Shown: positions 21,696-33,212, counted from the stretch's first letter. The stretch is 64,000 nucleotides of DNA from Sciurus carolinensis (GCF_902686445.1 NC_062218.1:135331241-135395240), one strand, 5' to 3'. Numbers and translations: made by a program. The notes: generated by a model from the letters alone, not told the origin.

Positions 21696-23105
21696 TGTCT
21701 GCTCTCTGTCACTAATCATGGAGACAAGTTGATTCATGACGCTTTGTCACATTTAGGGATGTTTCACAGGTGCCTTATTCCCAAGTTCATTGACAGAGTC
21801 TTGAGCCCTGCCTATTGTGACCCAGGTTTTATCCTCTGGACTTCGTCTACCCCACTTCAACTCTTTAGTGATGGAGGAGAGTGTGTAGGAGTCTTGCATG
21901 TGCCTGCTTTTAGGGAAGTATTGGGGGAATTCAGAAGGACTGATAATTGACAGATCTGTCTACACAGCAACTGGGGAATCAATGACCAGCTGCCTCCACT
22001 GAGCCCTGTGCCACGACTCAAGGCAAAGTCAAGGACTGTCTGACCTTATGATCACATGTGCATTCCCTCCTTTCCCTCCTTCATGCCCTCCAGACTACCC
22101 ACCATCCCTCCTCCTTCATCTGGCCATCTGACGTTCATCCAGCTAACCATCCATGATCCATGTACACCTGCATCCATCCATCCACCTGACCATCTGACAT
22201 CCATCCATCCCATCATCCATTCTTTCATCCACACAATATTTATCATACATTTGCTGCCTGCTGGGTCCATTGCTAGTCTCTTAAATATAGTGGTGGGCAG
22301 TGAGATAGACTAGGGTCCTGTGGAATGGATCCAGCCAGCATTATGTGTAAAAAATCAGGAAACTTTATTTCAAAGTCTTGGTTTGTTTGTTTGTTTTTGC
22401 TTCTCTTGGAAAAAGTGGGAGACCAGGAAGCACAGAGTTCAGTTTTTGGTGCCTGCCGGAGCTGTGTAGTGTTGAGCACACTAGTTCCCCACAGCCCTGC
22501 CATTCCCTGCCTGTGGTCTTGCGCTTGGACCACTTAATACATTTATGTTGCACGCATGGCTCCTGGAGGCCTCTGGGTGTGCACCCCCACTGCCACCGTC
22601 TCTGCAGCAGCCCTGGCTCTGTGATCTATGAAGGTGAATGGGGTGCTGTGTCTGCAGACTGAGGCTTGGTTTTGACATGTTCTGCCCATGAGCTTCAAAA
22701 AATACAAGTTTAAAGTTGAGGGAAAGATGGTAAAGGAGGTAAAAACAGATCTGCAGAATGCACCATGCTGTTCAACAAAAGAGGTTGCTGTCGCCTGAAC
22801 TAAGAAGTATTAGAGAGAAGGAACCTGTGTTAGATGGGGCTTGATGCTAGGTTGGATTTAACACTCTCCTGTTAGCATCCTTCCTGCATGCTGCTTAGCA
22901 CTGTTTGTGTTGGGGATTTCGGGCCTGGTTCTTCTCTCAAAGGAGCCTTCTCACCCCTCCTACTGTGTCATTGGTGCTGGGCTGCTGCATTTTGGATTCA
23001 TTACCTACAAGTTTGGGATGCAGGTTTGCTTTTATCACTCATCTATCTATACAATAAATCTCAGCATCTGCTTGCCAGGCACTGTTCTATACTTTGGGAA
23101 TATGA
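21696..23105. other. Mostly unassigned DNA with CATC-rich tract
   Basis: A degenerate (ATCC)n tract lies at about 22134-22232. A short antisense MIR-like piece ('cttgccaggcactgttctat') lies at about 23040-23104. The rest is unrecognised. Confidence 0.45.
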
Positions 23106-23107
23106 TA

Positions 23108-23605
23108 CAGTAGTCACCCATTATCTGAGATTTCACTTTCTACAGCTTCAGTTATGCAAGGGCAGCCAGTGTCTGAAAACCTTTAATAGAAAATTCCAGA
23201 AATAAGTGATTCATAAATTTAAAATTGCACACTGTTCTGAGTAGCATGATGAAATCTCCCTTTCACCCACCCAGGATACATTCCTTTCACCCACCCAGGA
23301 TTCATTCCTTTGTGCCAAGTATCCATGCCATATATGCCTCCCTCCCATTAGTGACTTAGTGACCATCATGGTTACCAAATCAACTGTTAGGATATTATAG
23401 TGCTTGTGCTCCAATAACCATTGTTCGATTTTATGACCCCAATGTACAAGAATAGCGATGCTGGCAATTTGAATATGCCAAAGAGGAGCCATGAAATGCC
23501 CCCTTAAAGTGAAAATTTAAAAGGTCTTGCCTTAAGAAAAGAAAAAAAAAAAATTATGCCAAAGTTGCTGAAGTCTACAGTAAGAATAAGCAGAGACTCC
23601 AGGGG
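23108..23605 (+). mobile_element. Tigger/pogo DNA transposon with transposase remnant
   Basis: The left end 'cagtagtcacccattatctg' and 'aaaattccagaaataagtga' match a Tigger-type terminal region. The start of a transposase frame follows: an ATG at 23433 opens a 24-codon frame containing NSDAG and MPKR, like the N-terminus of Tigger/CENP-B-like transposases, and stops at TAA 23505-23507. Similarity continues out of frame to about 23595. The element is truncated and dead. A 24-bp unit is tandemly duplicated at 23259-23282 and 23283-23306 with one mismatch. Confidence 0.78.
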
Positions 23606-24317
23606 AGGAATATGATTGACAGCTCCTGAGAAACTGAAGTTTCCCCAGGAATTTATGACTGTATGTCTCCTCATGCCTGAGTGGGCACTTCTAGCATTTT
23701 CTTGGTGATGAATGAGTGGATGGATAGATGGGAGGGTGGGTGTCGTGGCTGTAATTCTTCAGGGTCTGGAATCTCAGTCTCAACTGGATCCTGGCCCCAT
23801 GGTGTTGACAAGAAGGACTACCCCCCTCAGTAATAGACACTTTCCATACACACAGCCACAGATGGTTCAGCTTTGCAGACAGGAAGACCCACTTCACAGT
23901 TCCTGCTGGCACACACACCACGTAGTACACCCTCATTTTAAATTTTAACTGTTAATTATTTAGCATTAGAACAAGTGTGAGCTGCAGGAATACCAAATAC
24001 TCCCTTACAGTGGGACTATAAGGAAGAGAACCTGGAAGGGACTAGATAAAATACCCCTTCCAGGCCTGAGGAGGCAGAACACTTCCAAAGGGAGGTGACA
24101 CCTTAATTAAGGAAGGAAGTAGGAAATGGGAAGAAGATAGATAAAAGTTTTCTCTAGTCAGACAAATTAGTATGTAAAAAGTGAGAGCCCAGAGCAGTTG
24201 AGGAAAAAAGAATGCAATGTGGTGAGCAAGTAGATTTTTTTACATTTGAGTGTGATATGGAGAGGTGAGAAAAGAGGCAGGCAGGAGCAGTGATGAGAGA
24301 AAAGAATGTGACTGAAG
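23606..24317. other. Unassigned intergenic DNA
   Basis: No gene or repeat recognised. Confidence 0.4.
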
Positions 24318-24322
24318 AGAGA

Positions 24323-24728
24323 TGTGTTAGTTGGTTTTCCAATACTGTAACAAAATACCCAAGACAATCAACTTATGAGGAGGAAAGGTTTATTTTGGCT
24401 CATGTTTTCAGAAGTCTCGGTCCATGGCATTCAGTTCTGGCTTTTGTTGTTGTTGTTGTTTTGTTTTGGGCCTATGGTGAGGCAGAAAATCATTGCAGGA
24501 GCATGTGGTAGAGTAAAGTTTTTTACTTCATGGTGACCAGGAAGCAAAGGAGAGAGGGGAATGGTCTGGGTCCCAAAATCCCCTTCAAGAGCATGCCTCC
24601 TAGGAGCTAACTTCCTTCCACTAGGCCCTACCTCCTAAGTTTCCACAACCTCCCAATAGTACCACAGGCTGGTGACCAAGTCTTTAACAATAGGCCTTTG
24701 GGGAACATTCCAGATCCAAACCATAGCA
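24323..24728 (-). mobile_element. ERVL-MaLR solo LTR, antisense, near-complete
   Basis: Runs from 'tgtgttagttggttttccaa' to 'cagatccaaaccatagca' (TG...CA). The flanking 5-mers are AGAGA (24318-24322) and AGAGG (24729-24733), a likely diverged target-site duplication. A (TTG)n tract lies inside at about 24444-24460. Confidence 0.88.
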
Positions 24729-26639
24729 AGAGGATTGATTGTCATTTAGATCATTTGGTCCTTGTATACCATAATTGAGGAAGTTGAATTCATCCAAAAG
24801 CTAGGAAGCTCCAATGGGGAATGAAGAGCATTTGAGCATATTTAATTTTAGTTGGGTGGTGGAGGGATCTGGGGAGGCCAGACCTATCTCTGGCAGAGTG
24901 GTGTGGCATGGTAGGAGGCTGCTCAGCAGTCAGGGGACAGAGGAGTAGGTTGGTGGAGAATGCTTTGATCACAGGTTTTTCAGAGGAGCCTTGCTTGGGG
25001 GGTTGGGCTTCATTCCATAGGAGAGAGCTGAGCTGGAAGTGCTGCTCTGGGTGGCCAGGAGGAGCAGGCCGGGTAGAAGAGAGGGTGACCAAGGTGCCCA
25101 GGGTGCTGCTGGGGGTTGGCTCTGATGCTCAGGAGCGATTGAAAGAGAAGCTGGGGAGGCGAGACCTCTCAAGAGGGCTCTGCAGAAGAGCAAGGAGGGC
25201 TTGGTACTGAGCCCAAGGAATCCACAGAAACGATGGAACCCCCTTTAAAGGCAAAGAAGAGCTTGCAGAGGAGGCAGTGATGCGATCAGGGTCGAGAAAG
25301 CCAGGCTGCGTCAGGACAATACCAAGCACTCAAACTGGAGATGTGAAAGTGAAGATGGTGGGAAGGGAGTGGGCAGCGTCTACAAGTGGCACAGGGACAG
25401 GCAGCGTGTTCAAGAGGGAAGGAGCAGGAAGTGTGCACGAGAGGTCAGTGGCCAGTGCAGCCTGGAAAGCAGACCAGGGGGCAAAGAAGCAAGAGGAGGT
25501 GAAGTCCGAGCCAGGCAAAGAAAGCTGCCCAGATGATTTGTTTCCTGGGAAGGAGAGGGGGTGCTGAGCACTCAGAATCAACAGGCAGATAAATGGTTTA
25601 AAGAACCTGAAGCTGAGGGGACAGGAAGAGGAACGATTCCAGGCATCCAGGGCTGCGGGAGATCCATGAACGCGGGCCATCCTTCCCTCACCCGTCCTGC
25701 CCTTGTCTGGCTGGCCAGTGGCCTCCACCCCATCAAAACCCCTGCATCGATTCTGTACCAGTGCCGCTCCGGGGCAGGCTCATGCATTCGTGGCTGTCCT
25801 GCAACATTGAGTGATGTCTCCACCAGGACGGGCATTCTGCAGAAGGAATCCGTGTGAGCATGTAGGGTGGAGGGAGGGAGGTTGGGGGAGACTGAGGGTG
25901 AGCAGAAAGGACCCCAGGAAATGTGGTTTGCAGAGGAAAAGTCCCCTGTAGCAGATGTCCCCAGGAGGGCTGGGGTGGGATCGGAGCCTGGCGCTGCGCC
26001 CTGCAGAGCATCTGCAGCTCAGCTGCCTCTGTTTGCACAGCACATGGCCCTTGGGTGGGTGTGCGTTAGAGCAAGCAGCAACTTTCCTCAGCATGGAAAA
26101 GTTTTGCTTCAAAGAGAGTGATTTTATTTTCATTGCACTGGGGGTGGGGATTAGCTCTAAATAAAAGTTAGAACCTTGACAGAAAACACAAAGGCGACTT
26201 GGTCTCTGCTCAGCCTCGTTATGCATTTCTAAGCTCAGAATGCTGAGTCCTAATTTGAATCTCCAGCCAAGCAGTCTGCATTTGTGGATAAGAAGAACCT
26301 GTGCCGTAAGAAGAATTGGGATTCTGAAGCTCAGAAAATGTGACCAGACCCTGGAATGTGGTATTTTCCCTCCCATGCATGTCAGTTACAAATAAAGATT
26401 TTTCTATGCTGGCCCACGTTCCTTAAAATCCCAAAGCAGCCCCTTTGTATATTGTTGGGGGCAGCGGGCTGCTGTGTCAGCTCCCTGACTGGGCTCTGAG
26501 CCCCAGGTCGGCTCATTTTTGTGGCCCCAGGATGTCTCACTGAGTACTGAGTGTGCTAATGAATTTTGAAGCACTCCATTGGTGAATGAACTAATAAATG
26601 CATAGAAAATTTCAGGGTTCCTCACCTTTCAGGGTAAGC
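24729..26639. other. Repeat-poor unique stretch, 1.9 kb
   Basis: No transposon recognised. It is rich in purines on the plus strand around 24830-25620. It holds the longest ORF of the window (198 codons, minus, 25780-26376) and overlapping ORFs of 132 codons (minus) and 100 codons (plus). None has a recognisable domain, and both strands are open at the same places, so coding is not supported. Confidence 0.5.
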
Positions 26640-26885
26640 TGGCACCAGTCATCCCCTCAATCCAATCTACTGTCTCCAGAACAGTCTACCAAATAAAATC
26701 CTGTCATTTAATCTCCCCTTCCTTAGAACCTTCAATGGCTCCCTATTTCCCTCAGCATCGTCTACGTGTCTCTGCCAGCACAACCCTAGGCTTTCACTGC
26801 CTACCTCCATGACAGTCTCCTTCTTGCCTTCCAAACACACCTGCTCATCCTGCTTCTGCACCATTGTCCTGGCTTCTTATAGCCA
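26640..26885 (+). mobile_element. LINE-2 fragment
   Basis: L2 3' region phrases: 'gaaccttcaatggctcccta', 'ccctaggctttcactgccta', 'cacacctgctcatcctgctt'. Confidence 0.7.
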
Positions 26886-26924
26886 GAGCCCCCTTCTCAG
26901 ACAGCATAGAATAAAGGCACAGCT

Positions 26925-28010
26925 GTGGACCATTTACAGAATGTAAAATGGTGCAAGTCACTGTGGAAAACAGCATGAACGCTGCTCAAAAAATTTAAAC
27001 TAGAATGACCATATGATCCAGCCATTCCACTGCTAAGTATAGATCCAAAAGAATTAAAGGCAAGGACTTGAACAGACATGGGTACACCACGTTCATAACA
27101 CACTTTCACAGTCGCTCAAACATGGGAGCCACCCAAGTGTCCATCAACAGATGAATGGGTAAGTAGCTGGTGGATCCTACACTGGAGTATTATTCAGTCT
27201 TCAAAAGGAAAGACATTCTGACACATGCTACAATGTGAATGAACCTTGAGGACATTATGCTAATGGGAATCAATAGTCAACAAAAGGATAAATACTATGT
27301 GATTCTACTCACAGGGGGTTCCTAGAGTAGGCAGACTCAGAGATATAAAGCAAAACAGTGGTTGCTGGGGGCTGGGGAGAGGAGAGGGTGGAGATTCGTG
27401 ATTCATGGGTACAGAGCTCGAGTTTTGCAAGATGAAAAAGTTCTGGAGATGGATGGTGGTGTACAGCAGTATGAATGTACTTAGTGCCACTGAGCTAAGT
27501 ACAGTTTTTATGTTATGTATATATGTAGTGTTATGTTTTGGATGTGTGATGTCCCCTAAAAGCTCACGTGTGAGACAATGTGAGAAGGTTCAGAGGGGAA
27601 ATGATTGGGTTATGAGAGCCTTAACCCAATCAGCGAATTAATCCCCTTGATGGGATTAACAGAGTGATAACTGGAGGCAGGTGGTGTGGCCGGAGGAGGT
27701 GGGGCATTGGGGGTGTGCCTTTGGGGTATATATTTGTATTTGGCAAGTAGAGATCTCTCTCTCTGCTTTCTGATCATCATGTGAGCTGCCTCCCTCCACC
27801 ATATTCTTCCACCATGATGTTCGGCTTCACCTCCAGTCCCAAGGAATGGAGCCAGCTGTCTATGGACTGAGATCTCTGAAACCATGGACTCCTAAATAAA
27901 ATTTTCCTCTTCTACAATTGTTCCGGTGGTTCTTTTAGTCACAGCAGTGAAAAAGCTGACTAAAACATGTAGCTATCGTTTTTTAAATAATAATAATAAT
28001 TTTAAAAAGT
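26925..28010 (+). mobile_element. L1M 3' end interrupted by an LTR
   Basis: Sense L1M: 'actagaatgaccatatgatc', 'cactgctaagtatagatcca', 'ccatcaacagatgaatgggt', 'ccttgaggacattatgctaa', 'gatgaaaaagttctggagat'. L1 text stops at 27528 and the A/T-rich end resumes at 27968 after the inserted LTR. Confidence 0.88.
27529..27967 (+). mobile_element. ERVL-MaLR solo LTR with exact 5-bp target duplication
   Basis: 439 bp from 'tgttatgttttggatgtgtg' to 'aagctgactaaaaca', with TG...CA ends. It is flanked by TGTAG at 27524-27528 and TGTAG at 27968-27972. U3-R landmarks include 'atgattgggttatgagagcc', 'ggggtatatatttgtatttg', and an AATAAA at about 27894-27899. This is the cleanest LTR insertion in the window. 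Confidence 0.93.
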
Positions 28011-28325
28011 GGGAGACCAGGAAAAAGGCAGCAGAGAGCTATGCCCCAGGACTGGCCGGCCAGTGCCACTGTTAAGGTAGAGGGGGTGCCGTGAGCCAGG
28101 GAAGGCAGAGGCCTGGGGACGCCAGGCTCCACCCTCATTTACAGTCCGCAAGAAGAAGGAGACCTGAGTCCCACAGCTATAGAAATGGAGTTGTGCCCGC
28201 AACCCAGAGGAGCAGGGAACGGGTTCTGCCCCACAGCCTCCAGAAAGGAACACAGCCTGCCGCTACCTTGATTTGACCCTGATGAAAATTTTGCCCTACA
28301 GACTCTAGATAATACATTTGTGTTG

Positions 28326-28328
<3 letters not shown>
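28011..28328. other. Unassigned intergenic DNA
   Basis: No gene or repeat recognised between the L1 end and the (CA)n tract. Confidence 0.35.

Positions 28329-28368
<40 letters not shown>
28329..28368. repeat. (AC)n microsatellite
   Basis: About 20 perfect AC units. Confidence 0.97.
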
Positions 28369-28369
<1 letters not shown>

Positions 28370-28370
<1 letters not shown>

Positions 28371-28580
28371 CAGGTTCAAATCCTGGCTCCGTCTCTCTCT
28401 GGCTGTGTGACCTTGGGCTGGTTCCTTAAGCTCTGTGCCTTGGTTTATCACTAGTAGTTGGTGTACCTAAGCATATACACCTCACCGGTGGTGGCCAGTG
28501 TCTAAATGAGTTAGTAAGGTCTAGTACAGTGCCTGGCATTAGGAAATGCCTGCCGTGCATTAGCTACTATAATTACCACC
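28370..28580 (+). mobile_element. MIR SINE
   Basis: 'caggttcaaatcctggctcc', 'gctgtgtgaccttgggctgg' and 'acagtgcctggcattaggaa' give a nearly complete MIR core and 3' end. Confidence 0.88.
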
Positions 28581-29384
28581 TCACTATCGTCACGCCTTCC
28601 TAGGCCCTGCCAAGGACAAGCCATCCTCCTGGGTCCAGCTGAATCCCCTCTCATCCCAGGCCCTCCTTCCTTCTGGACTGAGATAATTCATACTCGGTGA
28701 CATCTTGGTTCTCAGTCATACCTGCTGGGCCATGCGACTCTCTGCAGCTTGAGCTTCTGGAATAGTTTTCTCCTCTGTCCCTCTTTGCAACGAGGCCTGA
28801 GTAATGGCCAGTATGGTGTGGGGTCATGGATACCAACTTCCAGGTTCATATCCCGCCTCCACCTCTCACCAGCTTCTGTTTTCTGGGAAGTGGGAAGTGT
28901 GGCTGAGATGCCGGTGATCAGATCGAGTCACGGGTCCTCAGTGAGAGTTCAGCTGCCCTTTGTGGAAGCCCCAAAGCCTCTGGGAGCTGTGCTAACTCAA
29001 GGGGTGAGGTGAGCACATCTCTAATTGCCCTTGGGGTTTGCAGGTTGCCCCTCTGCTCCCCTCCAGCCTCAAGCAAAACTCCAGGTCCTTGTGTCCTCAC
29101 TGGGCTGGGACAAGGTCTGAAGTGACTTGCATCCATTCCCGCAGTTTTTTAATGGACAGGGCTGCTGATGTCCTGGTACATATCAGGCCTGCCCCCAACC
29201 CCAGGGGACTTTCTGTTGTTTCTTTCCTCCCTAGGCCCCTCTGCGGGACAGAGACCCTGTTAATTCACCATCCACACCTTCCATGGGGTGGAAACCCAGG
29301 ATATACCTAGTTCGGAAAAATCCAGAAATTTTTTTTCCCTCACACTCTAGGTGATATGTTTATATCTTTATCTACATGTATATA
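28581..29384. other. Unassigned intergenic DNA
   Basis: GC-moderate, with several overlapping ORFs of 60-90 codons on both strands and no recognised family. Confidence 0.4.
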
Positions 29385-29960
29385 TTCTTCCCTCATAAGG
29401 CAGAATCATGTAGTCAATATTATTACACAAAATGTACACAAATTCCATGGCTATATTTTAATGTAATGTCTACAATATCATTAATGCTGAATAAAATTTT
29501 AAGGCAAGTATGTACCAAGATGGATCTATCTAGTCCTCTACTGTTGGATATTTAGTCCCATTTTCCGCTTATAAAAAAGATTGCAGTGAACAGCCCTGTC
29601 TGTACACGTTATACAGTCACATGCTGTGTGTATCAGTTAACAACAGACCACAGTATGACCATGGTCCTATGAGGTCATATCACCTACTGAGGTCGTAGCC
29701 ATCTTAGTTTGTGTAAGTACAATTTATGACTTTTGCACAACACAAAGTCATCTAATGATGCGTTTCTCAGGACGTATCCCCATTGTTAAGCAATGGGTGA
29801 CTTGTCTAATTTCCTTATGACAGATTCCCAGAAGTAGACTCTCTGGGTCAAGTCATACATGATTCTCCAAAGCTTCAGTTACATGTAATATTTCCAGATC
29901 ACCCACAGAAAGGGTCATTATCAATATGTACTCCCACTGGGAATGTACAGGATTGTTCAT
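29385..29960 (-). mobile_element. Old LINE (L1M-like) 3' UTR, antisense, split
   Basis: 'agattgcagtgaacagccct' to the left and 'gattcccagaagtagactct', 'atatgtactcccactgggaa' to the right follow the usual L1 3' UTR order in antisense. The text is interrupted at 29614-29804 by a DNA transposon. Confidence 0.62.
29614..29804 (+). mobile_element. MER2-like non-autonomous DNA transposon
   Basis: Begins CAGTCACATG and ends GGGTGACTTG, imperfect terminal inverted repeats. The inside has 'catcttagtttgtgtaagta' and 'atgatgcgtttctcaggacg', familiar from MER2/Tigger-derived elements. A second copy lies at 31807-31977. Confidence 0.7.
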
Positions 29961-29997
29961 CTCCATCCAGCAATCTGTGATTTCAATTCAAAAGATT

Positions 29998-30081
29998 ATT
30001 TTAAAATACTTTTTTAGTTGTGTGGTACTGAGTATTGAACCCAGCGCCTGTGCTCTGCCACTGAGCCACACCTCCAGCCCC
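29998..30081 (-). mobile_element. ID-type SINE with 9-bp target-site duplication
   Basis: 'gagtattgaacccagcgcct' and 'gctctgccactgagccacac' in antisense. The 9 bases caaaagatt occur at 29989-29997 and again at 30082-30090. Confidence 0.9.
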
Positions 30082-30090
30082 CAAAAGATT

Positions 30091-31150
30091 TTTTTTTTGC
30101 CATTGATACACAATATATGAAATGTTAACATATATTAATTTTTCCAATGTTCCAAGAATGTTGGAAATTGCCATCTTTTTTAGTTTCTATGAGTGAGAAA
30201 TGTCCCCATTTTATGGATAGATGAACTATCTCAGGGAAAGAGCTTTGAAGCTATTCTGGGGACATAAGGTTTGGTGGGAGGTTTGGTTACTATACACTGT
30301 TGGTCACTGCAGATCCAGAAATTCACAGGTCTTCAGTGAGGGTGAGCCTGGGACCAGAGTGTGACCTCCTCCAGGACTCATTCCCAGGATTGCCCCAGCT
30401 TCCACTCCAGGAAGGAAGCAGACTGGGAATTTCCTAGGAACAAAGTCCTTGGGAAAAGGTTGATACCTTGAATAGGAATATCTGAAAGCTTTTCATTCTT
30501 TTCACAAGCACACAACCCACGGGCAGTCTGCGAACAGAATCTTATTTTCGTAGGGCTTGGGAGAAGAATGAATGACAACTCAAAGCTATGGGTTAAGAAT
30601 CAAGGTCTTCTCTTTCAGGGAGGCAGTTTCCAGCCTCAAGGCCTCCTTTGCCCTCCTTTGCTGAGTCACATGTCACCTAACTGTCAAATCCCACATGACA
30701 AAGACCTACAGAGACGATGGCTTTGATGTGCTCCTAAGCAAATCCTTCCAAAGTGATCTCTGAATCTATTTTAGGTGTCACTAAAAACAGTTTTTAAAAC
30801 TTAATAACAAGGTGACAAAATGAAAAATTGGGTGGAGGGAATGAGAACAGGATATTAAATCCAATTCCACTGCTCAAACATATAAATTCCAGGATTTTTC
30901 TTCCTTTTTAGTGCTTGTTTACACATGTTATAATTATAGCACATGTGTTATTTAATATTCTGATGTTCTTAACTAATACTGAATAAACATCTTTCTGTGT
31001 GTAACAGTCTTACTAATTGTTCTAAATGACTCCATGGTAGTCCCCTGAATGGTTGTTGAAGTTTGCTCCTTGGCATGTAGATTATGTCCCAGTGTTTTTG
31101 TCAGTACATATATGATTCGTTAAATGAATAACCTTTGCTTGTATTTAATT
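30091..31150. other. Mostly unassigned DNA
   Basis: The AT-rich parts at about 30100-30150 and 30880-31150 have a LINE-like feel but no landmark strong enough to call. Confidence 0.35.
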
Positions 31151-31158
31151 AAGATAAA

Positions 31159-31274
31159 TTAGGGGCAGAGGAGGTAGCTCAGAGGTAGAGCACCTGCCGA
31201 GCACTCACAAGGCCCTGGGTTCAATCCCTAGCACCGCAAAAACAAACAAACAAACAAACAACAAAAACAAAAAA
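31159..31274 (+). mobile_element. ID-type SINE
   Basis: A box 'ggtagctcagaggtagagca', B box 'gggttcaatccctagcacc', and an A-rich tail with (AAAC)n. Flanked by aagataaa at 31151-31158 and 31275-31282. Confidence 0.93.
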
Positions 31275-31664
31275 AAGATAAAGTCCCAGGTGTGTGCTTT
31301 CTGGAAATATCTGTTTCTTCCATGCAATGTATTGTGTGTGTTTTCTAAAGGATTGTCGCCAATTTACACTGTGGTATGTGGATGCCAGTTTTAACAGCAT
31401 TGTGTATTGTCATGAAAATGAAACATTTTAAAGGGAACAGAAAATTCAGATTTTCTTAGACTCCTTTTAAAGAGTGATGATCATAGTATTTTCTCATTTC
31501 TAGTTGTAAGGACATAAAGAAGCTGTGCTTAGAATACTTTTTTGGTGTAGATGATTATTTGAGTGTCTCCTACACACAGAGAACCAGATGGTGACCACCG
31601 AGGACGGAAGCCTTGGTCTGTGCTCCCATGAGCTTTACAGAACTGATCTACATCGTTGATTTCA

Positions 31665-31782
31665 GAGAGAGAGTCAAATTTGTTGCCTGGGCTGGTCTTG
31701 AATTTCAGGGCCCAAGTGATTCTTCTTCCTCAGCCTCTACAGCAGCTGGGACTACAGGCATACACCCACCATTCCTGGCATA
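31665..31782 (-). mobile_element. 7SL-derived SINE, antisense
   Basis: 'ttgttgcctgggctggtctt', 'cagcagctgggactacaggc' are the antisense B1/Alu core. Confidence 0.82.
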
Positions 31783-31806
31783 AGAATGTGATGATAATGC
31801 CTGACA

Positions 31807-31977
31807 CAGTCAGGTGCCACATGTTTTCTTCTGTGATGGTGGTCCCATAAGATCATGTCACCTGATCACGCCGTAGCTGTCTTAGTTTTTGTGAGCACAC
31901 TATGAAGCTTGCAGAACGATGCAATTGCCTACCACTGCGCTTCTCAGAACAGATTCCCACTAAGTGGTAGGTGACTG
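31807..31977 (+). mobile_element. MER2-like non-autonomous DNA transposon, second copy
   Basis: Starts CAGTCAGGTGCCACAT and ends AAGTGGTAGGTGACTG, which pair as imperfect terminal inverted repeats. The internal order matches the copy at 29614-29804. Confidence 0.72.
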
Positions 31978-32054
31978 TGGTTTAAATAATGGCACCAGAA
32001 AAAGCAGACAAGCTGTCACTAGACAGCATGTGATTAAATCAACTCACTAATCAC

Positions 32055-32484
32055 TGTGGTTTGGGTGTGGTTTAGTTATTTGATTATGTCCCCCAGGGTC
32101 CATTGTGATTGAAGGTTTGGGGGACAGGGTGGCAGCAGTGGGAAGTGCTGAGAAACCTGTGGTAGGTGGGGCCCAGTGGAAGGTCCTTGGGTCTTTGGGG
32201 CCGTGAGAAGCTATTTCTTTTTAGAGTGTTGTGGAATCCTGCATTTGGTCCCACCCAGTTCTTTCAGATCCTGGTTCCAGATCTAGTTACCTGCTGCCAC
32301 CATGTGCTTCCACCTTTGCCAACCACCATGCTCCATGAGGCAACATAGACAAGGGGAAGCCTCACTGAGCCTACAGCATGCCCTTTGAACTTTGAACATC
32401 CAAAATTGGGAGCTAAACAAACTTCTTTTCTTTATAAAGTACTTGCCTCAGGTGTTTCATTGTAGTCACGAGAAACTGACTAAT
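32055..32484 (+). mobile_element. ERVL-MaLR LTR
   Basis: Sense LTR: 'tgtggtttgggtgtggttta', 'ggtggggcccagtggaaggt', 'ctgccaccatgtgcttccac', 'tctttataaagtacttgcct', ending 'gagaaactgactaata'. Confidence 0.85.
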
Positions 32485-32869
32485 AAGCTAATGGTTCAGA
32501 GAACAGGTATTTAAAAAAGAGGGGCAGATCCTTGTGGGTGGGTGATAAGACAAACTTTGTGCTTGGAGTATCATTTTGCTATGTTTTAGATGTTGGTTAG
32601 GACTATGTGGCCAGAGTAGAAAGATCAGAGCATTTCAACTGTGGTATGAAGATGATGAAGCCTAAGATAGATAAGGTCAGAGCTGAAAGTGGGCTTAGAG
32701 GTCACCTGAGCTTTGCTTCTCAAACTTCAGGTTCAAAAATCAGCTGGGGTCTTTTTAATTGCAGATTCTCATTCAGTAGGTCAAGCGGTGCCTGAGATTC
32801 TGCATTTCTACAAGCTAATATAAACCATCCCCAGAGACTAATATAAACCATCCATGGAGAAGCGGGAAT
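32485..32869. other. Unassigned intergenic DNA
   Basis: Contains a 24-base imperfect repeat around 'aatataaaccatcc' at about 32817-32852. Nothing else recognised. Confidence 0.35.
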
Positions 32870-32998
32870 CTAGACCAATCCTCTCCTTTTAAAGATGGGG
32901 AAACAGGGTCCCAGAGAGGGAAGGAGACTCATCCAATGTCATGGAGCTTGCCAGCAGCTGCAGCAAGATTATAAACAGTTTGAACTACAACTCAAGTC
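32870..32998 (-). mobile_element. MIR SINE, antisense
   Basis: 'agatggggaaacagggtccc' and 'gaaggagactcatccaatgt' are the antisense MIR core. Confidence 0.75.
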
Positions 32999-33039
32999 TT
33001 ATTTAGAAAATACTAAGCTATAAGGTTGGAACTGTTTGA

Positions 33040-33212
33040 TAAATGTCATTATTTATGGTGTGTGGTCTCAATGCCAGGCACTTTACATGTTTGATCTCAC
33101 TTAATCCTCATGATACCGCTACAAGATAAGTAGTTTGGTTTTTATTTCCCAGAGGGAAAACTGAGCTTCTGATTGACAACACAGCTTGCCCAAGGTCAAT
33201 TTAGTTTCTCTT
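33040..33212 (-). mobile_element. MIR SINE, antisense, second copy
   Basis: 'atgccaggcactttacatgt', 'ctcacttaatcctcatgata' and 'cagcttgcccaaggtcaatt' read in MIR order on the minus strand. Confidence 0.82.

Noticed and set aside
22134..22232. Regularly spaced CATC repeats as a possible CRISPR-like or satellite array
   Set aside because: This is a degenerate (ATCC)n simple repeat without spacers, in a mammalian genome.
25780..26376. 198-codon ORF on the minus strand as a gene
   Set aside because: No recognisable domain, overlapping ORFs on the other strand, and a length expected by chance for the longest ORF in 64 kb of mammalian DNA.
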